Notes under the pieces: model-generated | Database searches by the model: none | What the model saw: only the letters and a program-made list of their open reading frames with translations | What the model was told of the DNA's origin: nothing | Part shown: one piece after another, positions 9,533-17,883 of the stretch | Layout: every line of letters begins with the position of its first letter | Numbering within the stretch: position 1 is the stretch's first letter | Program-made: the position numbers and the translations under genes | Assembly: GCA_004144595.1 (NCBI GenBank) | Contig: SEEM01000011.1 | Span: 25,508 to 89,507 of the forward strand | Direction of reading: 5' to 3' | Origin: Hyphomicrobiales bacterium | GTDB taxonomy: Bacteria; Pseudomonadota; Alphaproteobacteria; Rhizobiales; Beijerinckiaceae | DNA length: 64,000 bases

Positions 9533-11514
9533 GCCGCGGTACCATGGCGGGGAATGGGAAGGGTCAGGCGGAATGTCGCTCCGCCGCCCGGAGAGCTCTC
9601 GACCGAAAGCTTTCCGCCATGAGCTTCTGCGGTCGTGCGGCAGATCGCAAGACCCATGCCCATTCCCTCCGGCTTGGTCGTGAAGAAGGGATCGAACAGG
9701 CGCTCGACATTCTCGGGCGAGATGCCGGGACCGGTGTCGCGGAGCGCGATCTCGACGCAAGCCTCGGATATTTGGCCGGACACCTGACCCGCAGTGATCG
9801 TCAGCAGGCGCCGGCCATCTTGCTCCGACATGGCCTGCCCGGCATTGACCATCAGGTTGACCAGGACCTGCTGGAGCTGGATCCGGTCGCCGACGACCAG
9901 CGGCAGGTCCGTCGCGACCTCGAAGCGCATCTCGACCTCGGCCCGCGCGAGTTCCCGCTGCACGAGATGTGCCGCATCCTCGATCAGCGCGGCGACGTCG
10001 AGCGCGGTCGACAGGGTCGGTGTCTTGGTCAGGAAGGCCCGGATCCGCTTGACGATCTCGCTGGCGCGCCGCCCTTCGGACACGACACGCCCGATGGCGC
10101 TGTCGACCTCCTGCAGGTCAGGCTTGTCGCGGCGCAGCCAGCGCAGTGCTGCCTCGCCGTTGGTGACGACCGCCATCAATGGCTGGTTGACCTCATGGGC
10201 GATCGACGCGGTGAGCTCTCCCAATGTCGCCACGCGGGCGGCATGGGCGAGTTCCGCCTGTGCGTGCAGCACCGCGTCCTCCGCCTGCCTGCGTTCGGTG
10301 ATGTCGACGACGAAGACCAGCACGTTGCCGTCGCCGTCATCGACCGTCGGGAACGTGATGGCGAAGATGACCGGCACGCGACTGCCATCGGTCTTGACGA
10401 TTTCCGTCTCGCCTTCATGGAAGCTGTCGCCCCGCACGAAAGCCGCTAATGCCGGGCCGAAGGTGGGATCGGTCTCGCTCAGCACGTCATCGACCGTCTG
10501 GTGGAAATGCGAGGCGCTTCCGGATCCGATCATGGCGAGAAAGGCAGGATTGACGTCGACGATCTTCGTCAACCGGCGCAGGCGCGCGATCAGCTCGGGA
10601 TGTGCAGCCAGATGGTTCGAGAGCGCCTCGCTGTCTGCCAGTCCGAGCGCGGCGAGTTCCGCCCGCGCCGCGCCCCAATCCTCCTGGACGACGCCGACCC
10701 GGGTCGCGTCGAACATGCGCCGGTAGCGTCTTTCGCTCTGAACCAACGCGGTGTGGGCAGCCTTGCGTTCGGTGATGTCCGTGTTCGTCTCGAGGATGCC
10801 GGCGACGCGTCCCTGGGCATCGTGCTGCAAGGCCCAGCGACTTTCCACCGTGATCCGCGCGCCGGTTTTCGTGCGGTGTTCCAGCGTGCCGTCCCAGCGC
10901 CCGGTTTCGTGCAGCACGCGATCCACCTCGCTGCGTGGCGAGGCGTACCGGGTCTCCAGCAGGTCATCGGCGACGCGGCCGGCCGCCTCGGCTGCGGACC
11001 AGCCATAGGTCTCTTCGGCGGCGCGATTCCAGAAGGTGATCTGTCCGAAGGGGTCGCGCACGAAGATCATGTCATGCGACAGGTCGAGCAGCGTGGCCTG
11101 GGCCGTAAGCGTCGCTGTGGCAGCCTGGTTCTTCAGGGAAAGCAAAGTCGCGATCATCGTGGCGGCAACGCTGACCAGGGCCCGCAAGGTCGGCGCGCTG
11201 CTCAGGCTCAAGCCATGCGTATCGATATAGGCGACGATCGTCAGCGACAGGCTGGCCCCCGAGGCCACGAGAATGTCGCCCCGCCGTCCGGTGCCTGCCG
11301 CCAGGAGCACCACCAGGACGTAGAGCACCGCCACTGCGCCCTCCAGGGGCGAGAGCGTGTCGAACAGGAAGATGCAAAGCGCCAGCAGGACCGCCGCGGC
11401 GCGAAACGACACCGAGGTCATCGCCGGCGTCACGAACGTGGCTGGGGCGAGACGGGGGTTCGACGCGGCTGATGGAGAGGCGCTGGTCCGATCGGCGGAA
11501 AGACGGGATGACAT
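9529..11514 (-). CDS. PAS-domain sensor histidine kinase, FixL-like
   Basis: 661 aa. N-terminal membrane block of about three or four helices (residues 34-125). PAS 1 about 138-250 (FVRDPFGQITFWN ... DITERK), a second PAS about 262-408 (ending VVDITERRQAEDA). The HisKA dimerisation domain has the phospho-acceptor H440 in SIAHEVNQPL, and the ATPase domain has the N box at about 550-560, DTGPGIS (593-599) and GMGMGLAI (617-624). The second PAS has no obvious heme-binding His context, so oxygen sensing cannot be assumed. Coupled by a 4-bp overlap to the FixJ-type regulator. Divergent from dps, which suggests it reports redox, light or stress signals. Confidence 0.9.
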   Translation of the reverse strand: MSSRLSADRTSASPSAASNPRLAPATFVTPAMTSVSFRAAAVLLALCIFLFDTLSPLEGAVAVLYVLVVLLAAGTGRRGDILVASGASLSLTIVAYIDTHGLSLSSAPTLRALVSVAATMIATLLSLKNQAATATLTAQATLLDLSHDMIFVRDPFGQITFWNRAAEETYGWSAAEAAGRVADDLLETRYASPRSEVDRVLHETGRWDGTLEHRTKTGARITVESRWALQHDAQGRVAGILETNTDITERKAAHTALVQSERRYRRMFDATRVGVVQEDWGAARAELAALGLADSEALSNHLAAHPELIARLRRLTKIVDVNPAFLAMIGSGSASHFHQTVDDVLSETDPTFGPALAAFVRGDSFHEGETEIVKTDGSRVPVIFAITFPTVDDGDGNVLVFVVDITERRQAEDAVLHAQAELAHAARVATLGELTASIAHEVNQPLMAVVTNGEAALRWLRRDKPDLQEVDSAIGRVVSEGRRASEIVKRIRAFLTKTPTLSTALDVAALIEDAAHLVQRELARAEVEMRFEVATDLPLVVGDRIQLQQVLVNLMVNAGQAMSEQDGRRLLTITAGQVSGQISEACVEIALRDTGPGISPENVERLFDPFFTTKPEGMGMGLAICRTTAEAHGGKLSVESSPGGGATFRLTLPIPRHGTAA

Positions 11515-11691
11515 GAAGAGTAGCTCGATCCAGTCGCAACGGCTGACATTCGGTTAGCACGGCTCATCGGCCTCGTCCCTTTCGACGAACGCGGAATGCG
11601 ATCCGCAGCGTCACCTCGGCCAATGCGATCGGCGATGAAATCATACAAGGGTTTGGGTCAGGCCGGGCGGGGCTTTCGGCGTCCATCACAA

Positions 11692-11754
11692 ACCTAGGTA
11701 TGAGCCCGATATGCCTTCGTGCGATTCAGCTGTTGGCGGCTGAGACCTAGGGTC
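11692..11754. promoter_or_regulatory. CCTAGG-containing sites in the kinase/dps divergent region
   Basis: The 288-bp gap between the kinase and dps holds an 8-bp palindrome ACCTAGGT (11692-11699) and GACC-TAG-GGTC (11744-11754), 45 bp apart centre to centre and within 111 bp of the dps start. Both share a CCTAGG core. A regulator site for dps is plausible; identity unknown. Confidence 0.35.
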
Positions 11755-11802
11755 AGGACATCGGGGAGCGAGGCTCCTCGAACCCAACCCCGGAGAGCCG
11801 CC

Positions 11803-12321
11803 ATGAACGACCTGTCCATCCATGCCAAGCGCGACGCTGCCTTGCGCACCCCGACCGATCTCGGCGCCAACGCCACGACCGACATCGGCGCAGCCTTGAC
11901 CGGCGTCCTCGCCGACATGTTCGCGCTCTATCTCAAGACCAAGAACTTTCACTGGCACATGTCCGGCCCGCATTTCCGCGACTATCACCTGATGCTCGAC
12001 GAGCAGGGCGAGCAGATCTTCGCGACCACCGATGCGCTGGCCGAGCGTGTCCGCAAGGTCGGCGGCACGACTTTGCGCTCGATCGGCCATATCGGCCGGC
12101 TCCAGAGGCTGCCCGACAACGACGCAGACTATGTCACGCCACAGGACATGCTGGCCGAGCTCGCCGACGACAACCGCCGCCTGACCGGTTTCCTGCGCGC
12201 CGCCCACGCCGTCTGCGAGGAGCATAACGACGTCGCCTCGACCAGCCTCATCGAGGTCTGGATCGACGATGCCGAGCGCCGGAGCTGGTTCCTCTACGAG
12301 ACGACGCGGCAACCGCGCTGA
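11803..12321 (+). CDS. dps: Dps family DNA-binding ferritin-like protein
   Basis: 172 aa. The inter-subunit ferroxidase ligands are visible and spaced as in E. coli Dps: H50 (NFHWH), H62, D77 and E81. The short polar N-terminal tail contains Lys and Arg that could contact DNA. Dps dodecamers store iron and use H2O2 as oxidant, protecting DNA. The ATG follows CGGAGAG by about 6 nt. It heads a plus-strand run of oxidative-stress genes, divergent from a two-component system that is a reasonable candidate regulator. Confidence 0.93.
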   Translation: MNDLSIHAKRDAALRTPTDLGANATTDIGAALTGVLADMFALYLKTKNFHWHMSGPHFRDYHLMLDEQGEQIFATTDALAERVRKVGGTTLRSIGHIGRLQRLPDNDADYVTPQDMLAELADDNRRLTGFLRAAHAVCEEHNDVASTSLIEVWIDDAERRSWFLYETTRQPR

Positions 12322-12356
12322 GCACGCTCAGGCACGTCCGATCAGAGGAGACGATC

Positions 12357-12866
12357 ATGTCCGGAACCCATGCGACGTCGGCCCTGCCGGCGGGCACGCC
12401 AGCCCCCGCTTTCAGCCTTCCGGCAACGCCCGACCAGATGGTCTCGCTCGCCGATCTCAGCGGCAAGCCGGTGATCATCGCCTTCTATCCCGCAGACTGG
12501 AGCCCGGTCTGCGGGGATCAGATGGCGCTCTACAACGAGATACTGCCCGAGTTTCAAAAAGCCGGGGCGCAACTCGTCGGCATCTCGGTCGACGGCGTGT
12601 GGTGTCACGCGGCCTTCGCCGGGGACCGCAAGCTGCATTTCCCGCTGCTCGCCGATTTCGAGCCCAAGGGCGCCGTCGCACGCAGCTTCGGCGTCTACCG
12701 CGACAAGGAGGGCATCGCCGAGCGCGCCCTCTTCGTCATCGACGCGGCCGGCATCATCCGCTGGAGCTTCGTCTCGCCGCTCGGCATCAACCCGGGCGCC
12801 GACGGCATCCTTGCAGTGCTCGACAATCTCGGCGCCGCCGCGCCGCCCGAAGGAACTCCGTCATGA
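12357..12866 (+). CDS. Peroxiredoxin, AhpC/TSA family
   Basis: 169 aa thioredoxin-fold protein. The peroxidatic Cys is C52 in FYPADWSPVCGDQ. A second Cys, C83 in DGVWCHAAF, could resolve the sulfenate. It lacks the long C-terminal arm of typical 2-Cys enzymes, so it is closer to the AhpE/BCP-like groups that reduce hydroperoxides in the cytoplasm. GGAG precedes the ATG. It sits 35 bp after dps and overlaps the next gene by 4 bp (ATGA), indicating one operon. Confidence 0.9.
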   Translation: MSGTHATSALPAGTPAPAFSLPATPDQMVSLADLSGKPVIIAFYPADWSPVCGDQMALYNEILPEFQKAGAQLVGISVDGVWCHAAFAGDRKLHFPLLADFEPKGAVARSFGVYRDKEGIAERALFVIDAAGIIRWSFVSPLGINPGADGILAVLDNLGAAAPPEGTPS

Positions 12867-13417
12867 CCCGCCTCGCGATCCCCGTCGGCAGCCAGGACCA
12901 TGTCCAAGGTCAGGCTCAGGCCACTGTGACCCTCGTCGAATACGGCGACTATGAATGCCCCTATTGCGGCGAGGCCTATCCCATCCTCAAGGCGGTGCAG
13001 CGCGCCATGGGCGATCAGCTGCGCTTCGTCTTCCGCAACTTTCCGCTCGCCGAAATGCATCCCCATGCGGTTCGCGCCGCGGAATTCGCGGAGACCGCCG
13101 CCGGGCTGGGCAAGTTCTGGCAGGCCCATGACATGCTCTACGAGAACCAGGCGGCGCTGCGCGACGCCGATCTCTACGCCTACGGCCTGCGCCTCGGTCT
13201 CGATACCGTCGTCGTCGCGGAAGGCCTCGATGGCCGCTTCGACCGCAAGATCAAGGACGATTTCGCGGGCGGAATCCGCAGCGGCGTGAACGGCACGCCG
13301 AGCCTGTTCATCAACGGGTTTCGATATGACGGCGAGCGCGACGTCGACAGTCTGGTCGCCGCGCTCAGGCAGGCCGCTCGCGAGGCGATCCGCCCGCGCG
13401 CCGGCACGTACCGCTAG
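12863..13417 (+). CDS. DsbA family thioredoxin-like oxidoreductase
   Basis: 184 aa. The redox centre C32-P-Y-C35 lies in GDYECPYCG, followed by the helical insertion of the DsbA/DSBA-like fold and a cis-Pro loop, NGTPSLFING (about 142-150). There is no signal peptide, so it is cytoplasmic, unlike classical DsbA; this fits the DsbA-like/FrnE subgroup. Its ATG overlaps the peroxiredoxin stop, suggesting it recycles that peroxidase or repairs protein thiols (inference). Confidence 0.88.
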   Translation: MTRLAIPVGSQDHVQGQAQATVTLVEYGDYECPYCGEAYPILKAVQRAMGDQLRFVFRNFPLAEMHPHAVRAAEFAETAAGLGKFWQAHDMLYENQAALRDADLYAYGLRLGLDTVVVAEGLDGRFDRKIKDDFAGGIRSGVNGTPSLFINGFRYDGERDVDSLVAALRQAAREAIRPRAGTYR

Positions 13418-13447
13418 ACCTCTTCACCCCGACCGATGGAGCAGACC

Positions 13448-14494
13448 ATGCCCGAGAACGCGATCTCTTTCCGCTATCGGCTCGAACAGGCCACGCCCCG
13501 CACCGGCTCCGGCGGCATCACGCGCGGCGCCTCCGTGAAGCAGTTCCCCGCCAGCGTCGGCATCGCGGGCGTCTCGATGCGGCTTGCGCCGGGCTCGATG
13601 CGCGAACTGCACTGGCATGCCAATGCCGCCGAATGGGCCTATGTCGTTTCCGGCCAATGCCGCACCACCGTCTTGCACCCGGACGGCTCGTCGGCGACAG
13701 ACACGTTCGGCCCTGGCGACGTCTGGTATTTTCCGCGCGGCTGGGGCCATTCCATCCAGGGCCTCGGCCCCGGCGAATGCCATTTCATCCTGATCTTCGA
13801 CAATGGCGACTTTTCCGAGGACCATACCTTCAGCGTCACCGACTGGCTTTCCTGTACCTCGCCGGAGGTGCTCGCGCAGAACCTTGGTCTGAGCCGCGAA
13901 CAGATCGCGCAGCTTCCATCGGGCGAGGCCTATTTCGCCCAGGGCCCGGTGCCGGACGACCTTTCTCCCGACGCCGAGCCGCGCGCGACGCCTGCCTTGA
14001 CGACGCCGCATCGCTACCCGCTGCTCGCCCAGCAGCCGCGGCGCGTGCCGGGCGGCGGGACGCAGCGCACCGTCACCGTCGACGAGTTTCCGATCTCGAA
14101 GAGCATGGCCGGCTCTTTGCTGGAGATCGAGCCGGGCGCGATGCGAGAACTGCATTGGCACCCGAACGCGGACGAATGGCAGTATTATCTGGAGGGGAGC
14201 GCCGAAATGGCGGTCTTTCTGGCAGAGGGAGAGGTCGTGACCGAAACCTTCGAAGCCGGCGATGTCGGCTATGCCCCGATGGGTGCGGGCCACTACATCC
14301 GCAACACCGGATCGACTGTGCTGCGCGTCCTGGTCGGCTTCAATAACGGCCACTACGAGGCCAACGACCTTTCGGCCTGGCTCGCCGCCAACCCGGTCGA
14401 CGTGCTCGCGACGAATCTCGGTTTGCCGCGCGACGCCGCGATGACGCTTCCGCACCGGGCGCGTTTCATGGTGTCGGGCGCCGTCCCAACCTGA
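13448..14494 (+). CDS. Bicupin oxalate decarboxylase-like protein
   Basis: 348 aa with two cupin domains. Mn ligands: H55, H57, E62, H101 in the first cupin and H236, H238, E243, H282 in the second. The first cupin has a lid segment FSEDHTFS (122-129), aligning with the SENST lid of B. subtilis OxdC whose Glu is the proton donor; here that Glu would be E124. This favours decarboxylation of oxalate to formate and CO2 over oxalate oxidase activity. GGAG 6 nt before ATG 13448 decides the start over the upstream ATG 13436. No signal peptide. Its place in a peroxide-defence operon is notable. Confidence 0.85.
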   Translation: MPENAISFRYRLEQATPRTGSGGITRGASVKQFPASVGIAGVSMRLAPGSMRELHWHANAAEWAYVVSGQCRTTVLHPDGSSATDTFGPGDVWYFPRGWGHSIQGLGPGECHFILIFDNGDFSEDHTFSVTDWLSCTSPEVLAQNLGLSREQIAQLPSGEAYFAQGPVPDDLSPDAEPRATPALTTPHRYPLLAQQPRRVPGGGTQRTVTVDEFPISKSMAGSLLEIEPGAMRELHWHPNADEWQYYLEGSAEMAVFLAEGEVVTETFEAGDVGYAPMGAGHYIRNTGSTVLRVLVGFNNGHYEANDLSAWLAANPVDVLATNLGLPRDAAMTLPHRARFMVSGAVPT

Positions 14495-14575
14495 GCAGTC
14501 TTGCTCGATGATGCCGGCCTGCCCGATGTCGACGACGGTCGGCACTCTCCGCTCACGCCCGACAGGAGAACTGAA

Positions 14576-16258
14576 ATGAGCCTCATCGAGACGCGCGGTG
14601 CCCAGATGTTCCCGGTGCTCGGCGCCGAGCAGATCGCCACCGTCATGAGATTTGCCAGCTGCCATGAGCGGCGGTTCCGGCCAGACGAACCGGTATTCGA
14701 CGTTGGCGATCACCATGCGCCGGTTTGGGTGATACTGGACGGCGCAATCGAAGTCGTGCGCCGTGACGGCCTTGGGCGCGAGAACCCCATCACGGTTCAC
14801 GGCAGCGGACAATTCACGGGGGAGGTCAGCCAACTTGCTGGCCGTGGCTCGCTCGCTGCCGGCAAGGCGGGGCCGGAGGGGTGTTTGGCGGTTCCTCTGG
14901 ATGCCGCCCATCTGCGGGCGCTCATCATCGGTTCGGCCGAGCTCGGCGAAACCGTCATGCGCGCCCTCATCCTGCGTCGTGTTGGCCTCATCGAAGGGGG
15001 CTCGGCGGGGTCCGTCCTGGTCGGGCAGATCGGAGAAAGCGAGCTCGTGCGCCTGCAGGGTTTCCTGTCTCGCAATGGCTACCCTCATACCACGATCGAT
15101 GCTGCCGGCGCCGGCGAAGGGCGCGCCATCGTCGAGCGGCTGGGACTTCGGATAGCCGACCTGCCCCTGATGATCTGCCCCGTCGGTACCGTTCTGAAGC
15201 GGCCGAGCAATGCTGAAGCAGGCGTCTGCCTGGGCATGATGCCCGAGCTCGACCGATCTAAAATCTACGATACCGTTGTCGTGGGTGCTGGCCCGGCCGG
15301 CTTGGCCACGGCCGTTTATGCCGCCTCCGAGGGGCTCAGCGTGCTGGTTCTGGACCAGCGTGCCTTCGGTGGCCAGGCGGGAGCCTCGGCACGGATCGAG
15401 AATTATCTTGGCTTTCCCACCGGCATCTCCGGACAGGCACTCGCCGGGCGTGCTTACAACCAAGCCCAGAAATTCGGTGCGGAAATTGCGATTCCCTTGG
15501 CTGCAACCCAGCTCGATTGCCGTGACCGCGAGATCAAACGGCTTGCGCTCACGGATGGGTCGAGCATCCAGGCAAGGACGGTCGTCATCGCGGCAGGCGC
15601 GCGGTATCGCAGGCCGATCATCGACAACCTCGCCGAGTTCGAGGGAAATGGGATTTCCTACTGGGCCTCGCCCGTCGAAGCGCGCCTTTGCGAGGGTGAA
15701 GAGGTCGCGCTGGTCGGCGGCGGAAACTCGGCCGGACAGGCCGTGGTGTTCCTGGCGCCCAAGGTGAAGCGGCTGCACCTGATCATACGCCGTCGCGATC
15801 TCGAAGCGACGATGTCGCGGTACTTGATCGAACGGATTGCGGCGTTGCCGAACGTCGAAATTCATCCCGATTCCGAGGTTCTGTCGCTTGATGGCACCAA
15901 GGAGACCGGGCTTACAGGCGCGACATTCGGAAACCCTGCAAACGGAGTCACGCACCACCGCGCCCTGCGACACCTCTTCCTGTTCATCGGAGCCGAGCCG
16001 AACACGGATTGGCTGCAGAACTGCGTCGGCGTCGACCAGGCCGGCTTCGTGAAGACCGGCGGGGCGTTGCAGGAATTTGCCGCAGCTTCGGGCGACATGC
16101 CGCGCACATTGGAAACCGACAGGGCCGGCGTCTTTGCTATCGGCGATATCAGGGCCGGATCGACCAAACGCGTTGCCGCTGCAGTCGGAGAGGGCGCAGC
16201 AGTCGTTGCGCAGATCCACGGCTATCTGGCGGATGCCGCCCGATTGCGGCAGGCCTAG
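14576..16258 (+). CDS. Cyclic nucleotide-binding-domain flavoprotein, thioredoxin reductase-like
   Basis: 560 aa. Residues about 12-130 form a cNMP-binding-like beta barrel (VFDVGDHHAPVWVILDGAIEVV), then a linker, then a thioredoxin-reductase-like core from about 228. The FAD site is GAGPAG (237-241 region) with FGGQAGASARIENYLGFP, the NAD(P)H site GGGNSAGQ (381-388), and there is a C-terminal FAD block VFAIGDIRAGSTKRVAAAVGEG. Where thioredoxin reductases carry CxxC, this reads SYWASPVEARLC, so the redox disulfide is absent. It cannot reduce thioredoxin by the usual route. AGGAG precedes ATG 14576. Last gene of the dps-led run (81 bp gap). Confidence 0.85.
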   Translation: MSLIETRGAQMFPVLGAEQIATVMRFASCHERRFRPDEPVFDVGDHHAPVWVILDGAIEVVRRDGLGRENPITVHGSGQFTGEVSQLAGRGSLAAGKAGPEGCLAVPLDAAHLRALIIGSAELGETVMRALILRRVGLIEGGSAGSVLVGQIGESELVRLQGFLSRNGYPHTTIDAAGAGEGRAIVERLGLRIADLPLMICPVGTVLKRPSNAEAGVCLGMMPELDRSKIYDTVVVGAGPAGLATAVYAASEGLSVLVLDQRAFGGQAGASARIENYLGFPTGISGQALAGRAYNQAQKFGAEIAIPLAATQLDCRDREIKRLALTDGSSIQARTVVIAAGARYRRPIIDNLAEFEGNGISYWASPVEARLCEGEEVALVGGGNSAGQAVVFLAPKVKRLHLIIRRRDLEATMSRYLIERIAALPNVEIHPDSEVLSLDGTKETGLTGATFGNPANGVTHHRALRHLFLFIGAEPNTDWLQNCVGVDQAGFVKTGGALQEFAAASGDMPRTLETDRAGVFAIGDIRAGSTKRVAAAVGEGAAVVAQIHGYLADAARLRQA

Positions 16259-16392
16259 CGATTCCGTCGAGGCCGCCGACTAACGCCTTCACTACCCGTG
16301 GCGACAGCGGCGAGTTTTGGGTTTCCAAAGCTCCATGCGATCTCAAAGCCAAAGGCTGCTCAGCGCAGATAACTCATAAAGATAGCCGCCTT

Positions 16393-16821
16393 TCAGACGT
16401 TTTGCCGCTGTGCAAAGCGATTGAACAGATCGAGCACAGCCTGTCTCTCCGCCGGATCACGCAATTGAGCAAAATTGAGCAGAAACGGTTCTCGCGCGAA
16501 ATCGTTGCTGGTGCGATTTTGGTCCGGAACAGGATCTACCTCATAAGGAGGCGCTGCCGGTTCGTTGGCCCACCGTGGGGCCGACGAGTCTAGCGCCAAT
16601 TCAACTATCAACTGCGCGAGCGATTTACCGTAGAGCGTAGCTAGACGCAGCAACTGACCAACGGAAAGGCGGGAGAGCCCGTGCTCTTGCCTGCTGACAA
16701 GTTGTTGCTTGATGTCCAACTCTTGAGCCACCCGCTTTTCAGAAAAGCCAGCTCCGATGCGCAATTCACGGAGATAAATGCCGATTTGGGCGTCCCTAGG
16801 CCCTAGTTTTTCCCTTGCCAT
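16393..16821 (-). CDS. XRE-family helix-turn-helix regulator
   Basis: 142 aa. HTH_3 domain about 12-68 (IGIYLRELRIGAGFSEKRVAQELD, then IKQQLVSRQEHGLSRLSVGQLLRLATLYG), followed by an acidic C-terminal region without recognised fold. Start at 16821 (MAREKLG), with GGGGAG just upstream; 17 further upstream in-frame codons lack a site. It stands alone between the flavoprotein and the DUF72 gene. The 258-bp upstream gap holds its promoter and no recognisable gene. Base composition is slightly lower in GC than its neighbours. Target unknown. Confidence 0.8.
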   Translation of the reverse strand: MAREKLGPRDAQIGIYLRELRIGAGFSEKRVAQELDIKQQLVSRQEHGLSRLSVGQLLRLATLYGKSLAQLIVELALDSSAPRWANEPAAPPYEVDPVPDQNRTSNDFAREPFLLNFAQLRDPAERQAVLDLFNRFAQRQNV

Positions 16822-17079
16822 CTCGCTCCCCTGCCTCAGGGAAAGCAAGCCGTTGCGTATGCGCCACCGCAACGTACCGGTCGTTGTGTTGAAATCTGTC
16901 TGCTCGGCAGACGGGTGCCACCACAGCCGCGGCGAACCTTGTGGCGCGAGACGTATTGCCGACAGTCCATGCTCCTGACAGGGTTCGTCGGCGCATGCTG
17001 CCTAGGTTAAGCAATGGCCGGGCCGTGGTTTTCATGCGCGCGCATACGATCACGGGGCGAGTGATGAAGGAGCCTAACG

Positions 17080-17880
17080 ATGACCTCAGCAGGCAAGATC
17101 CATATCGGCATCGGCGGCTGGGTGTTCGAGCCTTGGCGCGGGGTTTTCTATCCGGACGGGCTGCCGCAGAAGCGCGAGCTGGAATATGCCGCGAGCAAGC
17201 TGACCTCGATCGAGATCAACGGCACCTATTATGGTTCGCAGAAGCCGGAAAGCTTCGCCAGATGGCGCGAGGAAACGCCCGATGATTTCGTCTTCGCGCT
17301 CAAGGGCTCGCGATTCTGCACCAACCGGCGGGTGCTGGCTGAGGCCGGGCCTTCGGTCGAGAAATTCCTGACCAGCGGCCTGGTCGAGCTCAAGCACAAG
17401 CTCGGGCCGATCAACTGGCAGTTCATGCCGACGAAGCAGTTTGATCCCGCCGATTTCGAGGCCTTCCTCAAGCTGCTGCCAGGGGAGATCGACGGGGTCC
17501 AGCTGCGTCATGCCGTCGAAGTCCGGCATGACAGCTTCCGGTCGCCGGATTTTGTCGCGCTGCTGCGCGAATACGGCGTCGCGGCGATCACCTCCGGCGA
17601 CGCTGACTATACCCAGATCGCCGACGTGACGGCGCCGTTCGTCTATGCGCGGATCATGGGCACCAAGGAGGCCGAGCCGAAGGGTTATTCCGAGGCTGGT
17701 CTCGATCGCTGGGTTAGGGCTGCGCAGGCCTGGGCCGAGGGCGGCGTTCCGGAAGGTCTTGAACCGGTCGGTCAAGCCGCCAAGGTCGAGCCGCGCGACG
17801 TCTTCCTCTATGTCATCAGCGGCGACAAACTGCGCAATCCTGCCGCAGCGATGGACTTGATCGCGCGGACCCAGGGCTGA
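17080..17880 (+). CDS. DUF72 (YecE-like) TIM-barrel protein
   Basis: 266 aa matching the YecE/DUF72 family: IHIGIGGWVFEPWRGVFYP at the N-terminus, YAASKLTSIEINGTYY, FVFALKGSRFCTN, HAVEVRHDSF and a late DVFLYVISGDK. The fold is a TIM barrel with a conserved acidic/aromatic pocket. Biochemical role unknown, although an endonuclease-like relation has been suggested for the family. A nearby GGAG (AGGAGCC) precedes the ATG. Convergent with ybaK, 3 bp apart. Confidence 0.88.
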   Translation: MTSAGKIHIGIGGWVFEPWRGVFYPDGLPQKRELEYAASKLTSIEINGTYYGSQKPESFARWREETPDDFVFALKGSRFCTNRRVLAEAGPSVEKFLTSGLVELKHKLGPINWQFMPTKQFDPADFEAFLKLLPGEIDGVQLRHAVEVRHDSFRSPDFVALLREYGVAAITSGDADYTQIADVTAPFVYARIMGTKEAEPKGYSEAGLDRWVRAAQAWAEGGVPEGLEPVGQAAKVEPRDVFLYVISGDKLRNPAAAMDLIARTQG

Positions 17881-17883
17881 GCC

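Noticed and set aside
9529..11514. Naming the kinase/regulator pair fixL/fixJ.
   Set aside because: No heme-PAS signature and no nitrogen-fixation or microaerobic genes nearby; only the architecture is shared.
13424..16219. Minus-strand open frame of about 930 codons opposite the bicupin and flavoprotein genes.
   Set aside because: Shadow frame produced by GC-rich third positions of the two plus-strand genes; no recognisable domain.
14576..16258. Calling the flavoprotein thioredoxin reductase (trxB).
   Set aside because: The required CxxC redox pair is absent and a cNMP-type domain is fused in front.
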